NCBI RefSeq assembly: GCF_031157525.1
Contig: NZ_JAVIXR010000003.1
Location: 364,448-428,447, forward strand
Length of the DNA: 64,000 nucleotides
Direction of reading: 5' to 3'
Origin: Marinobacter sediminicola
Lineage (GTDB): Bacteria > Pseudomonadota > Gammaproteobacteria > Pseudomonadales > Oleiphilaceae
The notes under the pieces were generated by a model. It did not search any database, was not told where the DNA came from, and saw nothing but the letters and a program-made list of their open reading frames with translations. Shown one piece after another: positions 19,161-33,207 of the stretch. Numbering within the stretch: the stretch's first letter is position 1; every line of letters begins with the position of its first letter. The position numbers and the translations under genes were made by a program.

Positions 19161-19796
19161 ATGACTCAAACACTCTGGCAGCGCCAACTCCGGGAAGGGC
19201 TGGCGCAAATGCAGCTTTCCCTCGATGACGACAAGCAACAACGATTGTTGGAATTTCTTGCTCTGCTCAACAAGTGGAACAAGGCATACAACCTCACGGC
19301 GGTGCGCAACGAGGGGGAGATGGTTTCCCGCCAGTTGCTCGACAGCCTCAGTATTCTGCCTTGGGTAACCACGGAACATCTTCTCGATGTGGGTGCTGGC
19401 GGCGGCTTGCCGGGCATTCCTCTGGCCATTGTGCTGCCGGAAACGCGCTTCACCCTGCTGGATAGCAACGGCAAGAAAACCCGTTTTCTGAATCAGTGTG
19501 TGCTGGAGCTGGGCCTCAAAAACGTGGATGTTATCCATGGCCGAGCTGAAGATTGCCAGCCAGAGCAGCCATTTAGCCAGATCAGCAGCCGGGCATTTAC
19601 CGCATTGGATAATCTGGTGAACTGGTGTGGCGAGCTGTTGGCGAATAATGGCAGCTTCCTTGCCATGAAAGGACAGTATCCGGATGATGAGGTGGCTGCC
19701 CTTCCTGCGGGTTGGCAGGTATCATCCAGACATTCCCTGGGTGTTCCCGGTGCTGGTGGTGAGAGGCACCTGTTGGTGCTGGGTCGGGCAGAGTAG
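19161..19796 (+). CDS. rsmG: 16S rRNA (guanine527-N7)-methyltransferase RsmG (GidB)
   Basis: A 211-residue class I SAM-dependent methyltransferase. It shows the family N-terminus (LLEFLALLNKWNKAYNLTAVR), the SAM-binding glycine-rich loop LLDVGAGGGLPGIPLAI, the acidic FTLLDSNGKKTRFL segment and the SSRAFTAL motif. It methylates G527 of 16S rRNA; loss of the enzyme is known to give low-level streptomycin resistance. It directly follows mnmG and precedes parA. Confidence 0.96.
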   Translation: MTQTLWQRQLREGLAQMQLSLDDDKQQRLLEFLALLNKWNKAYNLTAVRNEGEMVSRQLLDSLSILPWVTTEHLLDVGAGGGLPGIPLAIVLPETRFTLLDSNGKKTRFLNQCVLELGLKNVDVIHGRAEDCQPEQPFSQISSRAFTALDNLVNWCGELLANNGSFLAMKGQYPDDEVAALPAGWQVSSRHSLGVPGAGGERHLLVLGRAE

Positions 19797-19867
19797 TTCC
19801 ATTAAAGAATAACCCCAGTACTCGCAACGGTATTCGGCAGCGGTATTCATTAACAAGGAGGCGAGAC

Positions 19868-20662
19868 ATGGCGCGCGTGATTGCAGTGACCAATCAAAAA
19901 GGTGGTGTGGGCAAAACCACTACCTGCGTCAATCTTGCAGCCTCATTGGCCGCCACCAGGCGCCGGGTTTTGCTGGTGGATATGGATCCCCAAGGCAACG
20001 CCACCATGGGCAGTGGTGTCGACAAGAGCTCACTGGAACTCTCAGGCTACGACTTGCTTACCAAGCGCGCGACCGCCGCCGAAGTGATTATTCCGGCAGA
20101 AGCCTCCGGTTTTGACATCATGCCGTCCAACGGCGATCTGACCGCCGCTGAAGTTGAGCTGATGAACGAGATTGGCCGGGAGCATCGGCTCAGGCTTGCG
20201 ATCAACGGCATTCGAGACAACTACGATTACATTCTGATCGATTGCCCACCCTCACTGAGCCTGTTAACGGTAAACGCATTGTCTGCAGCGGACTCAGTGC
20301 TTATCCCCATGCAGTGTGAGTATTACGCTCTGGAAGGCCTTGCGGCATTGATGAATACCGTAGAGCAGATCAAGGAAACGGTGAACCCGAATCTGGAAAT
20401 CGAAGGCATCCTCAGAACCATGTATGACCCCCGGAACAGCCTCACGCTGGATGTCTCTGGCCAGCTTACCGAGTATTTCGGAGACAAGGTGTACCGTGCG
20501 GTAATTCCCCGTAACGTGCGTCTAGCGGAAGCGCCCAGCTATGGCATGCCCGCATTAAAGTATGACAAAACCTCCAAGGGTGCGATTGCCTACCTTGCGC
20601 TGGCCGGTGAAATGGTGCGTCGCCACGGGGTGAAAAAGACATCGACTCCGGTTGCGGTGTAA
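19868..20662 (+). CDS. parA: Chromosome-partitioning ATPase ParA (Soj)
   Basis: A 264-residue deviant-Walker ATPase. The deviant Walker A motif KGGVGKTT, the A' motif VLLVDMDPQGNAT and Walker B YILIDCPPSL are all present. It moves ParB-parS complexes to segregate the replication origin. A good ribosome-binding site (AAGGAG) precedes the ATG. parB follows with a 54-bp gap, and no perfect parS site was seen in the intergenic regions. Confidence 0.96.
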   Translation: MARVIAVTNQKGGVGKTTTCVNLAASLAATRRRVLLVDMDPQGNATMGSGVDKSSLELSGYDLLTKRATAAEVIIPAEASGFDIMPSNGDLTAAEVELMNEIGREHRLRLAINGIRDNYDYILIDCPPSLSLLTVNALSAADSVLIPMQCEYYALEGLAALMNTVEQIKETVNPNLEIEGILRTMYDPRNSLTLDVSGQLTEYFGDKVYRAVIPRNVRLAEAPSYGMPALKYDKTSKGAIAYLALAGEMVRRHGVKKTSTPVAV

Positions 20663-20716
20663 CATAGCGGCTCGTCTCTTTTAACAAAGAAGCACAACGA
20701 CTATTTAACGGGAAGA

Positions 20717-21604
20717 ATGACTGACACCATGGCGGCGAAGAAACGAGGATTGGGCGAGCGCGGGCTGGGAGCCCTGCTGGCCGGTTCCAGAGTTAACCTG
20801 GACCAGGAACTGAAAGATCACGACGGCGAGTTGCGACAGGTTCCTATCGATCTGATCCAGCGCGGTCGTTTTCAGCCACGTCGCGACATGGATCCGGCTG
20901 CCCTGCAGGAGCTGGCGGATTCCATTCGCCAACAAGGCGTGATGCAACCGGTTGTTATTCGCCCCATTGCGGAAGGCCGCTATGAGTTGATTGCCGGTGA
21001 GCGCCGCTGGCGGGCCACCCAAATGGCCGAGTTGGACAGCATCCCCGCCATCATCCGGGATGTTCCTGATGAGGCAGCCATCGCCATGGCGCTCATCGAG
21101 AACATTCAGCGCGAAAACCTCAATCCTATAGAAGAAGCTTTCGCACTCCAGCGCTTACAGGATGAATTTGGCCTGACCCAGGCCCAGGTGGCTGAAGCGG
21201 TGGGCAAGTCCCGTTCCACCATCACTAACCTTCTGCGCCTGATTGGGTTAACCGAAGATGTGCGATTGATGCTGGAACATGGCGATCTGGAAATGGGCCA
21301 CGGTCGGGCTATGCTGACACTCACGCCGGAACAGCAGATGCAGGTGGCCAAACAGGTTGTCGCTAAATCTCTGTCAGTGCGCCAGACAGAAGTTCTGGTT
21401 CGTCGGATGCAGCAAGATTCCGTTGCTGGAAAACCTTCAAAACCGGGCGCCATTGATCCCAATATTCGTGCCCTGCAGGATGATCTTGCAGAGCGCCTGG
21501 GAGCAAAAGTATCTATTGCCCATGGCCAGCGTGGCAAAGGCAAACTGGTCATAGAATACAGCTCGCTCGATGAGTTGGACGGTATTCTTGGCCATATCCG
21601 CTAA
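20717..21604 (+). CDS. parB: Chromosome-partitioning protein ParB (Spo0J)
   Basis: A 295-residue centromere-binding protein. An N-terminal lysine/arginine-rich segment (AAKKRGLGERGLGALL) is followed by the ParB nuclease-like CTP-binding domain with YELIAGERRWRA and ENIQRENLNPIEEA, then a helix-turn-helix (LTQAQVAEAVGKSRSTITN) and a C-terminal dimerisation domain. It binds parS, loads CTP and spreads. It forms an operon with parA. Downstream, a weak hairpin (TTGTAGG/CCTACAA at 21623-21644) precedes the atp promoter. Confidence 0.96.
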   Translation: MTDTMAAKKRGLGERGLGALLAGSRVNLDQELKDHDGELRQVPIDLIQRGRFQPRRDMDPAALQELADSIRQQGVMQPVVIRPIAEGRYELIAGERRWRATQMAELDSIPAIIRDVPDEAAIAMALIENIQRENLNPIEEAFALQRLQDEFGLTQAQVAEAVGKSRSTITNLLRLIGLTEDVRLMLEHGDLEMGHGRAMLTLTPEQQMQVAKQVVAKSLSVRQTEVLVRRMQQDSVAGKPSKPGAIDPNIRALQDDLAERLGAKVSIAHGQRGKGKLVIEYSSLDELDGILGHIR

Positions 21605-21752
21605 TCGTGGATAAAAAACAGCTTGTAGGCCCAAAGACCTACAAACACCAGATGTCGTTACCGTGACGCACCGAAGCCACAAATTGTGTGGTAAATGCCC
21701 CTTCTTAAGCCCTATGTGTTGAAAATTTAGTCAGATTTCGTTCAGAGTCTGG

Positions 21753-21781
21753 TTGAACAACTAGTGCTTAAAACATATAAT
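21753..21781 (+). promoter_or_regulatory. Sigma-70 promoter of the atp operon
   Basis: TTGAAC at 21753-21758 and a perfect TATAAT at 21776-21781 are spaced by 17 bp, in the 202-bp gap between parB and atpI and 26 bp before the atpI start. This is the best sigma-70 promoter seen in the window and fits strong expression of ATP synthase. Confidence 0.75.
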
Positions 21782-21806
21782 TTCGCGCGATTGGAATGGT
21801 GGTGAT

Positions 21807-22199
21807 ATGAAATCTCGGCAATCTCGAATCACCCAAGTTCCTTTAGCTCGTTGGCTGGCCATTGAGTTTAGCTGGTTGAGCCTTTTTAGCGTGTTGTGGT
21901 TATTGCATAGCCCCTTGGCAGCTTATTCCGCTTTTGTAGGCGGTCTTATATTTTTAGTGCCAAATACCTGGTTTGCATATCGGGTTTATCGATACCAGGG
22001 TGCTCGTAACGCACACCTGATGGTGGGAAATTTTTTTCGGGCGGAAACCACCAAAATCGCCCTTACCGCAATTTTTTTCGCGGCCGTTTTCACTTTAATG
22101 GAGCCGGTATACGTACCGGCTCTGTTATTCACTTTTGCTGTGATGGTTATGGCAGGTGGCGCGTTGCGCTGGCTGGTACGACCAACAACACGGCGATGA
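21807..22199 (+). CDS. atpI: ATP synthase accessory protein AtpI
   Basis: A 130-residue membrane protein with four hydrophobic segments, at the head of the atp operon where atpI normally lies. It carries the family features VGGLIFLVPNTWFAYR and FFRAETTKIALTAIFF. AtpI is thought to help assemble the c-ring. The a-subunit gene begins 15 bp downstream. Confidence 0.9.
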   Translation: MKSRQSRITQVPLARWLAIEFSWLSLFSVLWLLHSPLAAYSAFVGGLIFLVPNTWFAYRVYRYQGARNAHLMVGNFFRAETTKIALTAIFFAAVFTLMEPVYVPALLFTFAVMVMAGGALRWLVRPTTRR

Positions 22200-23066
<867 letters not shown>

Positions 23067-23101
23067 TTTACCCGTTAAAAAGCAAACCCTTAACTATCTG
23101 A

Positions 23102-23347
<246 letters not shown>

Positions 23348-23442
23348 TTAGCCCAATAATGCGGGCGCTGCTCTGGTAATCAGAGCCTGGCGCCCGGTTT
23401 TTTGGTCTCCAGCACGCAACGAATAGCAAGAGGTATATTGCC

Positions 23443-23913
23443 GTGAATATAAACCTTACGTTGATAGGGCAATCGATTGCCTTCGCTATTTTCGTCTGGT
23501 TCTGCGTGAAGTATGTTTGGCCGCCGATTACGGCTGCCATGCAAGCGCGCCAGAAGAAGATTGCTGATGGTCTTTCCGCTGCTGACCGGGCTTCACTGGA
23601 TCTTGAGCTAGCTCAGGAAAAAGCCGCCCAGCAAATGCAGCAAGCCAAAGAAGAAGCTTCCGTTCTAATTGATCAGGCCAACAAGCGTGCCGCTCAGATT
23701 GTGGAAGCGTCCAAAGACGATGCCCGCAAAGAAGGCGAAAAGCTCATTGAGCAAGCCCGAGCGGAAATTCAACAGGAGCGTGTTCAGGCTCGCGACGCAC
23801 TCAGAACAGAAGTGGCATTGCTTGCCATTGCCGGTGCCGAGAAGATTCTGGAAACCTCTGTCGATGCCAAAGCTCACAGCGAGATGCTGGACAAGCTGGC
23901 AGCACAACTCTAA
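23443..23913 (+). CDS. atpF: F1Fo ATP synthase subunit b
   Basis: A 156-residue peripheral-stalk subunit with one N-terminal membrane helix ([19 protein letters not shown]) followed by a long charged coiled coil rich in alanine, glutamine and glutamate. The GTG start at 23443 gives the standard N-terminus [10 protein letters not shown]. It anchors F1 to subunit a via the delta subunit, whose gene starts 11 bp downstream. Confidence 0.96.
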   Translation: MNINLTLIGQSIAFAIFVWFCVKYVWPPITAAMQARQKKIADGLSAADRASLDLELAQEKAAQQMQQAKEEASVLIDQANKRAAQIVEASKDDARKEGEKLIEQARAEIQQERVQARDALRTEVALLAIAGAEKILETSVDAKAHSEMLDKLAAQL

Positions 23914-23924
23914 GCGAGGGTCCC

Positions 23925-24461
23925 ATGGCAGAACTGACTACGTTAGCCCGGCCCTACGCCAAAGCCGTTTTTGATGCCGCAAAAGAGCAAGATGCCGTAG
24001 GATCCTGGGATCAGGCTCTTGCTCTTGTTGGTTTGCTGGCAGCTGACGGCGCTGTGAAGAAAATTCTGGCCAATCCTGGCCTGTCTGAGCAACGCAAGGC
24101 AGAGCTGTTTTTCGATACTGCTGAAGAACAGATGCCCGAAGCGCTCAGAAACTTCCTGTTGATTCTTGCTGAAAACAAGCGCCTGGCGTTGCTGCCGGAA
24201 ATTTCAACCCTGTTCACCTTCTACCGCGCAGAACTTGAGCGCACGGTAAATATGAAGGTAAGTACTGCGTTTGAAATGACTCCGGAAGAGCAGCAAAAGC
24301 TGGCAGAAGCATTGTCCAGGAAACTGGAGCGTAAAGTCGCCCTGGAAACCGCTGTTGATCGTTCTTTGATCGGCGGTGTGGTGGTAAATACCGGCGATCT
24401 GGTTATTGACGCTTCAGTCCGTGGCAAGCTGGCCAAAATGGCTAAAGCTCTGGGCTCCTGA
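23925..24461 (+). CDS. atpH: F1Fo ATP synthase subunit delta
   Basis: A 178-residue protein with the family start [17 protein letters not shown] and the C-terminal [23 protein letters not shown]. It connects the b stalk to the top of the alpha3beta3 head. Order b-delta-alpha is the standard one. Confidence 0.96.
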   Translation: MAELTTLARPYAKAVFDAAKEQDAVGSWDQALALVGLLAADGAVKKILANPGLSEQRKAELFFDTAEEQMPEALRNFLLILAENKRLALLPEISTLFTFYRAELERTVNMKVSTAFEMTPEEQQKLAEALSRKLERKVALETAVDRSLIGGVVVNTGDLVIDASVRGKLAKMAKALGS

Positions 24462-24489
24462 TTTCAGTAAAAGGTTTGAGGACAAAGGC

Positions 24490-26034
24490 ATGCAGCAACT
24501 GAATCCATCCGAGATCAGTGACATCATTAAAAAGAGAATCGAAAAGCTCGATATCTCTTCTGAAGCAAAAAACGAAGGCACCATTCTGTCTGTTGCAGAC
24601 GGTATTGTGCTGATTCACGGCCTGGCCGACGTAATGTCCGGTGAAATGATCGAATTTGCCAACGGCACATTCGGCATGGCGCTGAACCTTGAACGTGACT
24701 CTGTCGGCGCCGTAGTACTGGGCGACTACGAAGGTCTGGCCGAAGGTCAGAAAGTTCGTTGCACCGGTCGTATTCTTGAAGTTCCGGTTGGCCCGGAACT
24801 GCTGGGTCGTGTTGTTGACGGTCTGGGCAATCCGATCGACGGAAAGGGTGAGCTGGGTACCAGCCTGACCGATCCGGTTGAGAAGGTAGCGCCAGGTGTT
24901 ATCGAGCGTCAGTCTGTTGATCAGCCGATCCAGACCGGTATGAAAGCGATCGATACCATGGTTCCTGTTGGCCGTGGTCAGCGTGAGCTGATCATTGGTG
25001 ACCGTCAGATTGGTAAGACAGCAGTCGCCATCGACGCGATCATCAACCAGAAGAACTCCGGCATCAAGTGTATCTATGTTGCCGTCGGCCAGAAGCAGTC
25101 ATCGATTGCTGCGGTTGTGCGCAAGCTGGAAGAGCACGGTGCGATGGATCACACCATCGTAGTAGCCGCAGGCGCCGCCGATCCGGCCGCCATGCAGTTC
25201 CTGGCACCGTATTCCGGTACCACCATGGGTGAATACTTCCGTGACCGCGGTGAAGATGCCCTGATCGTATACGATGACCTGTCCAAGCAGGCTGTTGCTT
25301 ACCGTCAGATCTCCCTTCTGCTGCGTCGTCCGCCAGGTCGTGAAGCCTATCCCGGTGACGTTTTCTATCTGCACTCCCGTCTTCTGGAGCGCGCTTCCCG
25401 CGTAAACGCAGACTACGTTGAAAAGTTCACCAACGGTGAAGTGAAAGGCAAGACCGGTTCTTTGACCGCACTGCCAATCATCGAAACCCAGGCAGGTGAC
25501 GTTTCGGCTTTCGTACCGACCAACGTAATCTCCATTACCGACGGCCAGATCTTCCTTGAGACCAACCTGTTCAACTCCGGTATTCGTCCGGCGATGAACG
25601 CCGGTATTTCGGTATCTCGGGTAGGTGGTGCAGCTCAAACCAAGATCATGAAGAAACTGGGCGGTAACATCCGTCTGGCTCTGGCTCAGTATCGCGAGCT
25701 GGCAGCGTTTGCACAGTTTGCTTCGGATCTGGATGACGCAACACGTAAGCAGCTCGAGCACGGTCAGCGTGTTACCGAACTGATGAAGCAGAACCAGTAC
25801 AGCCCCATGACTGTGGCTGAAATGGGTAGTGTTCTTTTCGCAGCTAACGAAGGCTTCCTTGATGACGTAGACGTCACCAAAGTTGTTCAGTTTGAAGCCC
25901 AGTTGTTGGATTGGTTGCGTTCAGAGCAAAAAGAACTGCTTGAGAAGATCGGTGCCGAAGGCAACTACAACGATGACGTTGCCGCAGGTCTTAAAGCTGC
26001 GCTGGAGAAATTCAAGACCACTCAAACCTGGTAA
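24490..26034 (+). CDS. atpA: F1Fo ATP synthase subunit alpha
   Basis: A 514-residue non-catalytic nucleotide-binding subunit of F1. The ATG at 24490 gives the usual N-terminus [18 protein letters not shown] with GAGGA upstream; the in-frame extension up to 24406 overlaps atpH and is not used. The Walker A motif [11 protein letters not shown] and the arginine-finger region [20 protein letters not shown] are present. A GC-rich hairpin lies between this gene and atpG. Confidence 0.97.
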   Translation: MQQLNPSEISDIIKKRIEKLDISSEAKNEGTILSVADGIVLIHGLADVMSGEMIEFANGTFGMALNLERDSVGAVVLGDYEGLAEGQKVRCTGRILEVPVGPELLGRVVDGLGNPIDGKGELGTSLTDPVEKVAPGVIERQSVDQPIQTGMKAIDTMVPVGRGQRELIIGDRQIGKTAVAIDAIINQKNSGIKCIYVAVGQKQSSIAAVVRKLEEHGAMDHTIVVAAGAADPAAMQFLAPYSGTTMGEYFRDRGEDALIVYDDLSKQAVAYRQISLLLRRPPGREAYPGDVFYLHSRLLERASRVNADYVEKFTNGEVKGKTGSLTALPIIETQAGDVSAFVPTNVISITDGQIFLETNLFNSGIRPAMNAGISVSRVGGAAQTKIMKKLGGNIRLALAQYRELAAFAQFASDLDDATRKQLEHGQRVTELMKQNQYSPMTVAEMGSVLFAANEGFLDDVDVTKVVQFEAQLLDWLRSEQKELLEKIGAEGNYNDDVAAGLKAALEKFKTTQTW

Positions 26035-26041
26035 CACCGCC

Positions 26042-26059
26042 GGCCCGCTGCGGCGGGCC
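26042..26059 (+). other. Intercistronic GC hairpin between atpA and atpG
   Basis: GGCCCGC (26042-26048) pairs perfectly with GCGGGCC (26053-26059) around TGCG. No T-run follows, so it is unlikely to end transcription; such hairpins can stabilise or mark processing sites in polycistronic mRNA. Function is inference. Confidence 0.45.
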
Positions 26060-26101
26060 TGTAGGTCCAAATGAGTGTCTAACTTGAAAGGGCAGTGATC
26101 T

Positions 26102-28410
<2,309 letters not shown>

Positions 28411-28446
28411 TCCTCTTTCAATTTCTGACCCAAGAGGCTTAGAGAT

Positions 28447-28869
28447 ATGGCTATGACTGTACATTGTGACGTCGTAAGCGCTGAGAAGAAAATTTACTCC
28501 GGTCTGGTAGAGATGCTTATCGCTACCGGCACCGAGGGTGAGTTGGGCATTCAGTTTGGCCATGCTCCGCTGCTGTCCGCGCTTAAGCCGGGGGCAGTCC
28601 GGATCATCAAACAAGGTGGCGAAGAGGAAATCCTCTACGTTTCCGGGGGATACCTGGAAGTGCAGCCAAACCTTGTGACCCTGATGGCCGATACAGCGGT
28701 GCGTGCGAAAGACGTTGATGAGGCTGCCGCCGTGCAGGCTCAAAAAGACGCTGAAGCCGCATTGGCGAACAAGACGGGTGAGTTTGAGTACTATCGTGCG
28801 GCTGCAGAGCTGGCCGAAGCGTCTGCTCAGCTACGCACCCTGCAAAAGCTGCGCAAAAACGTTCGATAG
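28447..28869 (+). CDS. atpC: F1Fo ATP synthase subunit epsilon
   Basis: A 140-residue F1 subunit with the beta-sandwich ([41 protein letters not shown]) and a C-terminal helical domain that can inhibit ATP hydrolysis. It is the last gene of the atp operon and is followed by a clear terminator. Confidence 0.96.
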   Translation: MAMTVHCDVVSAEKKIYSGLVEMLIATGTEGELGIQFGHAPLLSALKPGAVRIIKQGGEEEILYVSGGYLEVQPNLVTLMADTAVRAKDVDEAAAVQAQKDAEAALANKTGEFEYYRAAAELAEASAQLRTLQKLRKNVR

Positions 28870-28896
28870 AACAGATTGCGAGAGCTTGCATCGAAG

Positions 28897-28932
28897 AAGC
28901 CGCATCCTTCCATTCCGAGGTGCGGCTTTTTT
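28897..28932 (+). terminator. Rho-independent terminator of the atp operon
   Basis: AAGCCGCATCC and GGTGCGGCTT form a stem with a one-base bulge around an 11-nt loop, followed by a T-run. It lies 27 bp after the atpC stop. Confidence 0.9.
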
Positions 28933-28988
28933 GTTGTGTGAACTACCATTGATATAGAACCCAGACCACGTAAGGGAGTTGTTGCCCC

Positions 28989-30353
28989 ATGTCACCGTTG
29001 CACGTTGTAATCCTGGCTGCTGGCCAGGGATCACGGATGAAATCATCGTTGCCGAAGGTACTGCACAAGGTGGCAGGGCGGTCGATGCTCCATCACGTGA
29101 TCGAGACTGCCCAGACATTGGGCGCCGAAAAAGTTCATGGTGTGGTCGGCCATGGTGCTGATCAGGTAAAAGCGGCTTCCACCGCATACAGCGTTAGCTG
29201 GGTGATGCAGGAGCAGCAGTTGGGAACTGGCCACGCGGTTGCCCAAACACTGCCTGAGCTACCCGACGACGCCAGGGTTCTGGTGCTTTATGGCGACGTA
29301 CCCCTGACCACTGCACAAACCCTGCAGGGATTAGTACAGGATCTGGACGAGACCACCCTCGGGTTGTTAACCGTGACCCTGGATAACCCCCAGGGTTATG
29401 GCCGTATTTTGCGCGATCAAGGGGGGCAGGTTACCGCCATCGTTGAACAGAAAGACGCCAGCGCGGAACAGTTGGCGGTTAATGAGGTTAACACGGGCAT
29501 TCTTGCGGTCAGTGCGCGCCACTTGAAATCCTGGCTTCCCCAGCTCTCAAGCAGCAATGCCCAGGGCGAATACTATCTGACCGACATTATCGCCATGGCC
29601 GTTCAAGCTGGCATGAAGGTGAACGTGGCTCAGCCGGGCAATCCGTTCGAAGTTCAGGGTGTGAACAATCGTCTGCAACTGGCCGAGCTCGAGCGTTGGT
29701 ACCAAAGCCGGGAAGCCGAACGTTTGATGACGGAAGGCGCCACCCTGGCTGACCCGTCGCGAGTGGATGTGCGCGGTGAACTCACCATTGGTAACGACGT
29801 TCTGATTGATGTGAACGTAGTCTTCAACGGGAAGGTTACCTTGGGCAGCCATGTATCCATTGGTCCCGGGTGTGTAATCACCGATAGCAGCATTGCCGAT
29901 GGCGTCCATATATATGCTCACAGCGTCATTGAGCAAAGCAGTGTGGGCCCAAATGCCAAGGTTGGACCATTTGCTCGCCTGCGTCCGGGCACGCAATTGG
30001 CGGCCAGCACCAAGGTAGGGAATTTTGTTGAAACAAAAAACACCATCGTGGGTGAAGGCAGCAAAATTAACCACCTGAGTTACGTGGGTGATGCTACGCT
30101 GGGCGTTAACGTAAACGTGGGCGCAGGCACTATTACCTGTAACTATGATGGCGTGAACAAATATAAAACCGTGTTGGGTGACGGCGTGTTTGTGGGCTCA
30201 AACAGTTCGCTTGTGGCACCGGTTACCGTTGCGGAGGGTGCCACCGTAGGGGCAGGCTCTACGATCACCAAGGATGTGCCTGAGCAGCAACTGGCCGTGG
30301 CACGCGGTCGCCAGCGCAACATCTCCGGTTGGCAAAAGCCGGAAAAACACTGA
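28989..30353 (+). CDS. glmU: Bifunctional UDP-N-acetylglucosamine pyrophosphorylase / glucosamine-1-phosphate N-acetyltransferase
   Basis: A 454-residue bifunctional enzyme. The N-terminal uridyltransferase domain has [22 protein letters not shown] and YGDVPL; the C-terminal half is a left-handed beta-helix of hexapeptide repeats with the acetyltransferase signatures RLRPGTQL and [12 protein letters not shown] and the loop [11 protein letters not shown]. It makes UDP-GlcNAc for peptidoglycan and LPS. glmS follows 56 bp downstream, so the pair can supply the pathway together. Confidence 0.97.
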   Translation: MSPLHVVILAAGQGSRMKSSLPKVLHKVAGRSMLHHVIETAQTLGAEKVHGVVGHGADQVKAASTAYSVSWVMQEQQLGTGHAVAQTLPELPDDARVLVLYGDVPLTTAQTLQGLVQDLDETTLGLLTVTLDNPQGYGRILRDQGGQVTAIVEQKDASAEQLAVNEVNTGILAVSARHLKSWLPQLSSSNAQGEYYLTDIIAMAVQAGMKVNVAQPGNPFEVQGVNNRLQLAELERWYQSREAERLMTEGATLADPSRVDVRGELTIGNDVLIDVNVVFNGKVTLGSHVSIGPGCVITDSSIADGVHIYAHSVIEQSSVGPNAKVGPFARLRPGTQLAASTKVGNFVETKNTIVGEGSKINHLSYVGDATLGVNVNVGAGTITCNYDGVNKYKTVLGDGVFVGSNSSLVAPVTVAEGATVGAGSTITKDVPEQQLAVARGRQRNISGWQKPEKH

Positions 30354-30409
30354 CCGGATTTTCGTTCTAATTTTTATCACGATTTTTTATCACGAACAGG
30401 ACAAACAGC

Positions 30410-32242
30410 ATGTGTGGCATTGTAGGTGCAGTTTCGGAAAGGGACGTTCAGGGCATTCTTCTTGAGGGCCTGCGCCGCTTGGAATACCGGGGATACGATT
30501 CTGCCGGCATGGCCGTTCTGGATGGCAAGAGTGCCGTTCAGCGCGCCCGGGAAGTGGGCAAGGTCGCCTCGCTTGCGGCCGCCATTGACGCCAGCCCGCT
30601 CACCGGCTATCTGGGCATCGCTCACACTCGCTGGGCAACCCACGGCGTGCCGTCACAGCTCAATGCTCACCCGCACATGTCTGGTGACCGCCTTGCAATC
30701 GTGCACAACGGTATCATCGAGAACTATCAGGAACTGCGTGAGGAGTTGAGAGCCGACGGCTACAAATTTACCTCTGAGACCGACACCGAAGTTGTTGTGC
30801 ACTTGATAGAGAAAAACTATCGCGAGCTGGGCAAACTGTACGATGCGGTGAAAGTCTCGGTTACACGGCTGCGTGGAGCTTATGCGCTGGCCGTGGTGCA
30901 CGCCGACGAGCCGGAGCACATGGTGGTTTGCCGCGAAGGTAGCCCGCTGGTTATTGGCGTAGGTATCGGTGAAAACTTCATTGCGTCTGATCAGCTTGCA
31001 CTGCTGCCTGTTACTGACCGCTTCATGTTTCTGGAAGAAGGCGACCTTGCGGATATTCGCAAGGATCGCATCGAGATTCACAATCGCGACGGTAAACCTG
31101 TTGAGCGTGCGGTCAATCGGTTCGAACATGCCGCTGACTCAGCAGACAAAGGCGAATACCGCCACTACATGCTCAAGGAAATTCATGAGCAGCCCAGAGT
31201 TATCAAGGCCACTATTGAAGGCCGCGTAACCGGCAGCCATGTTCTGGAACAAGCGCTTGGTACCGAAGCGGGAAACCTGCTGCAAGACGTTCGTCACGTA
31301 CAGATCATTGCCTGTGGCACCAGTTATCACGCGGGGATGGTAGCGCGTTACTGGATTGAAGATTTGGCAGGCATACCCTGTTCAGTGGAGGTTGCCTCCG
31401 AATTCCGTTACCGCAAACATGTGATCCAGAAAGACACGTTGTTTTTGTGTATTTCCCAATCTGGTGAAACAGCTGACACCTTGGCAGCACTGCGCCAAGC
31501 CAAAAAAGCCGGCTTCCGCGCGGCACTGGCTATTTGTAATGTGCCGGGCAGCACGCTGGTAAGAGAATCTGATCTGGTCATCATGACCCAGGCGGGCCCC
31601 GAAATTGGCGTTGCTTCCACTAAAGCCTTTACGACACAGCTAACAGCGCTGCTAATTTTTACACTCGCGCTGGCACGTAAAAACGGCTTAAGCGAAGAGC
31701 GTGAAGCAGACATCGTGAAAGCCCTTCATCTGGTACCCGGCCAGGTAAATGACGTGTTGGCACTGGAAGCTGAAATTGCTGACATATCCATGCGTTTCAT
31801 GGATAAAAACCACTCCCTGTTCCTGGGCCGTGGATCTCAGTACCCCGTAGCCATGGAAGGTGCTCTGAAACTAAAAGAAATTTCCTACATCCACGCAGAA
31901 GCCTATCCCGCAGGCGAGTTGAAGCATGGCCCGTTGGCATTGGTAGACAGCGAGATGCCGGTAGTCACCGTCGCCCCCAATAATGACATGGCCGAGAAGC
32001 TGAAATCGAATCTCGAAGAAGTTCGCGCCAGAGGCGGTGAACTATTCGTGTTTGCAGATCGTGCGGCGAACATAAAGCCGGAAGATAACATCCACGTGAT
32101 TCAACTTCCGGAAGTACACGAAATCACCGCACCGATTGTATATACCGTGCCGTTACAGTTGTTGTCATATCACGTTGCCGTGCTTAAAGGCACAGATGTG
32201 GACCAGCCCAGAAACCTCGCAAAGAGCGTGACGGTGGAATAA
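30410..32242 (+). CDS. glmS: Glutamine-fructose-6-phosphate aminotransferase (isomerizing)
   Basis: A 610-residue enzyme with an N-terminal glutaminase domain (nucleophile Cys2 in [25 protein letters not shown]) and two SIS sugar-isomerase domains ([18 protein letters not shown]-terminal [11 protein letters not shown]). It makes glucosamine-6-phosphate. The conserved 3' end is the usual Tn7 attachment target; no Tn7 genes are present, but an accessory toxin island begins right after it. Confidence 0.97.
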   Translation: MCGIVGAVSERDVQGILLEGLRRLEYRGYDSAGMAVLDGKSAVQRAREVGKVASLAAAIDASPLTGYLGIAHTRWATHGVPSQLNAHPHMSGDRLAIVHNGIIENYQELREELRADGYKFTSETDTEVVVHLIEKNYRELGKLYDAVKVSVTRLRGAYALAVVHADEPEHMVVCREGSPLVIGVGIGENFIASDQLALLPVTDRFMFLEEGDLADIRKDRIEIHNRDGKPVERAVNRFEHAADSADKGEYRHYMLKEIHEQPRVIKATIEGRVTGSHVLEQALGTEAGNLLQDVRHVQIIACGTSYHAGMVARYWIEDLAGIPCSVEVASEFRYRKHVIQKDTLFLCISQSGETADTLAALRQAKKAGFRAALAICNVPGSTLVRESDLVIMTQAGPEIGVASTKAFTTQLTALLIFTLALARKNGLSEEREADIVKALHLVPGQVNDVLALEAEIADISMRFMDKNHSLFLGRGSQYPVAMEGALKLKEISYIHAEAYPAGELKHGPLALVDSEMPVVTVAPNNDMAEKLKSNLEEVRARGGELFVFADRAANIKPEDNIHVIQLPEVHEITAPIVYTVPLQLLSYHVAVLKGTDVDQPRNLAKSVTVE

Positions 32243-32250
32243 ATCTGCAG

Positions 32251-32312
32251 CACACGGCCTTCTTCGGCGACTAAAGCTTGGCCTCTGGTGGAGTTTCGAA
32301 GAAGGCGGTGTG
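32251..32312 (+). terminator. Large inverted repeat after glmS
   Basis: CACACGGCCTTCTTCG at 32251-32266 is complementary at 15 of 16 positions to CGAAGAAGGCGGTGTG at 32297-32312, with 30 bp between. A second small hairpin (AAGAGCGGCTCTT) with a TATT tail follows. It probably ends glmS transcription and marks the left edge of the accessory island. Confidence 0.6.
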
Positions 32313-32413
32313 TAAAAGAGCGGCTCTTATTCCCTTATGTAAAATTATGTAATAATATGTGCGTAGAGTTAACAGGATTTAACTTTTCTACGAACAAGGA
32401 ATGTTAACAGACT

Positions 32414-33124
32414 ATGTTTTCAAATCTGCTTGCCAGGACTGTGCTTTCTGCCAGCCTTCTAGTACCTGCGTTATCCGCTCATGCTGCTGTGATCAATTTC
32501 ACAGATTGGGCATTCAATATTGATGGCGTAGTCTCCGAGGCATACTTGGGTAATGCGATGCCGGGAGATGGCTTCCTGGACCCTTCGACCGGTCTGGGTT
32601 CTTTGTCCTTTGAGCTGTCTGGCGCGGGAAATCACTCATGGATCGGGTTCCTGGATCTGGATTTTGATGCCCACCTGAATACCTACCTTAACGAATATGG
32701 CTTAGCTCACGGGGCCGTTGCTAGTGGTCAGAGCTGGCAGATTGACGAGCCGGGTTATGCGTTTGGCACTATCTATGACAACGTGATTGCGGGCGCTTTG
32801 GACAATACTAACCACCTCCCATCTGACCGCCCGGATGATGTGTCTCTTGCTCTAGGCTGGAACTTTGACCTTGCACAAGGTGAAACGGCACTCATCACAC
32901 TGACGCTGAGCGACATGCTGGCAACCTCCGGCTTTTATCTTGAACATGTAGACCCCCAGACTGGCCCAGGCTTCGACGACGCTGCATCGGTGTACTTCTG
33001 GAGTTCCCTGGAGATCTTCGGGGCGGACGTGCCAGTTACAGTTCCTGAGCCTGGTTCCCTGGTATTGATGGCGCTGGGCCTGATAGCCGTATCGACACGA
33101 CGTTTGCGTTACACACCTGCCTGA
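32414..33124 (+). CDS. PEP-CTERM sorting-signal exported protein
   Basis: A 236-residue secreted protein with a signal peptide (SASLLVPALSAHAA) and a C-terminal tripartite tail: VPEPGSLVLMALGLIAV followed by a basic end (STRRLR). That is the PEP-CTERM signal recognised by exosortase. The middle is Asp/Gly-rich and beta-like (DLDFDAHLNTYLNEYG) with no family I can name. An exosortase is needed but is not in this window. It is the first gene of the island and lies 83 bp upstream of the giant RHS protein, on the same strand, so co-expression is plausible. Confidence 0.82.
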   Translation: MFSNLLARTVLSASLLVPALSAHAAVINFTDWAFNIDGVVSEAYLGNAMPGDGFLDPSTGLGSLSFELSGAGNHSWIGFLDLDFDAHLNTYLNEYGLAHGAVASGQSWQIDEPGYAFGTIYDNVIAGALDNTNHLPSDRPDDVSLALGWNFDLAQGETALITLTLSDMLATSGFYLEHVDPQTGPGFDDAASVYFWSSLEIFGADVPVTVPEPGSLVLMALGLIAVSTRRLRYTPA

Positions 33125-33207
33125 GATGACACCAAGAAGATAATGCAATCCGCCGGGTGACGCCTTTGCGCCTGGCTGGCATTCGCCTGATGACAAGGAC
33201 GTTAATA

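Noticed and set aside
32180..32420. Tn7 insertion at glmS
   Set aside because: The glmS 3' end is intact but no Tn7 transposition genes or recognisable Tn7 ends were seen in the adjacent sequence.
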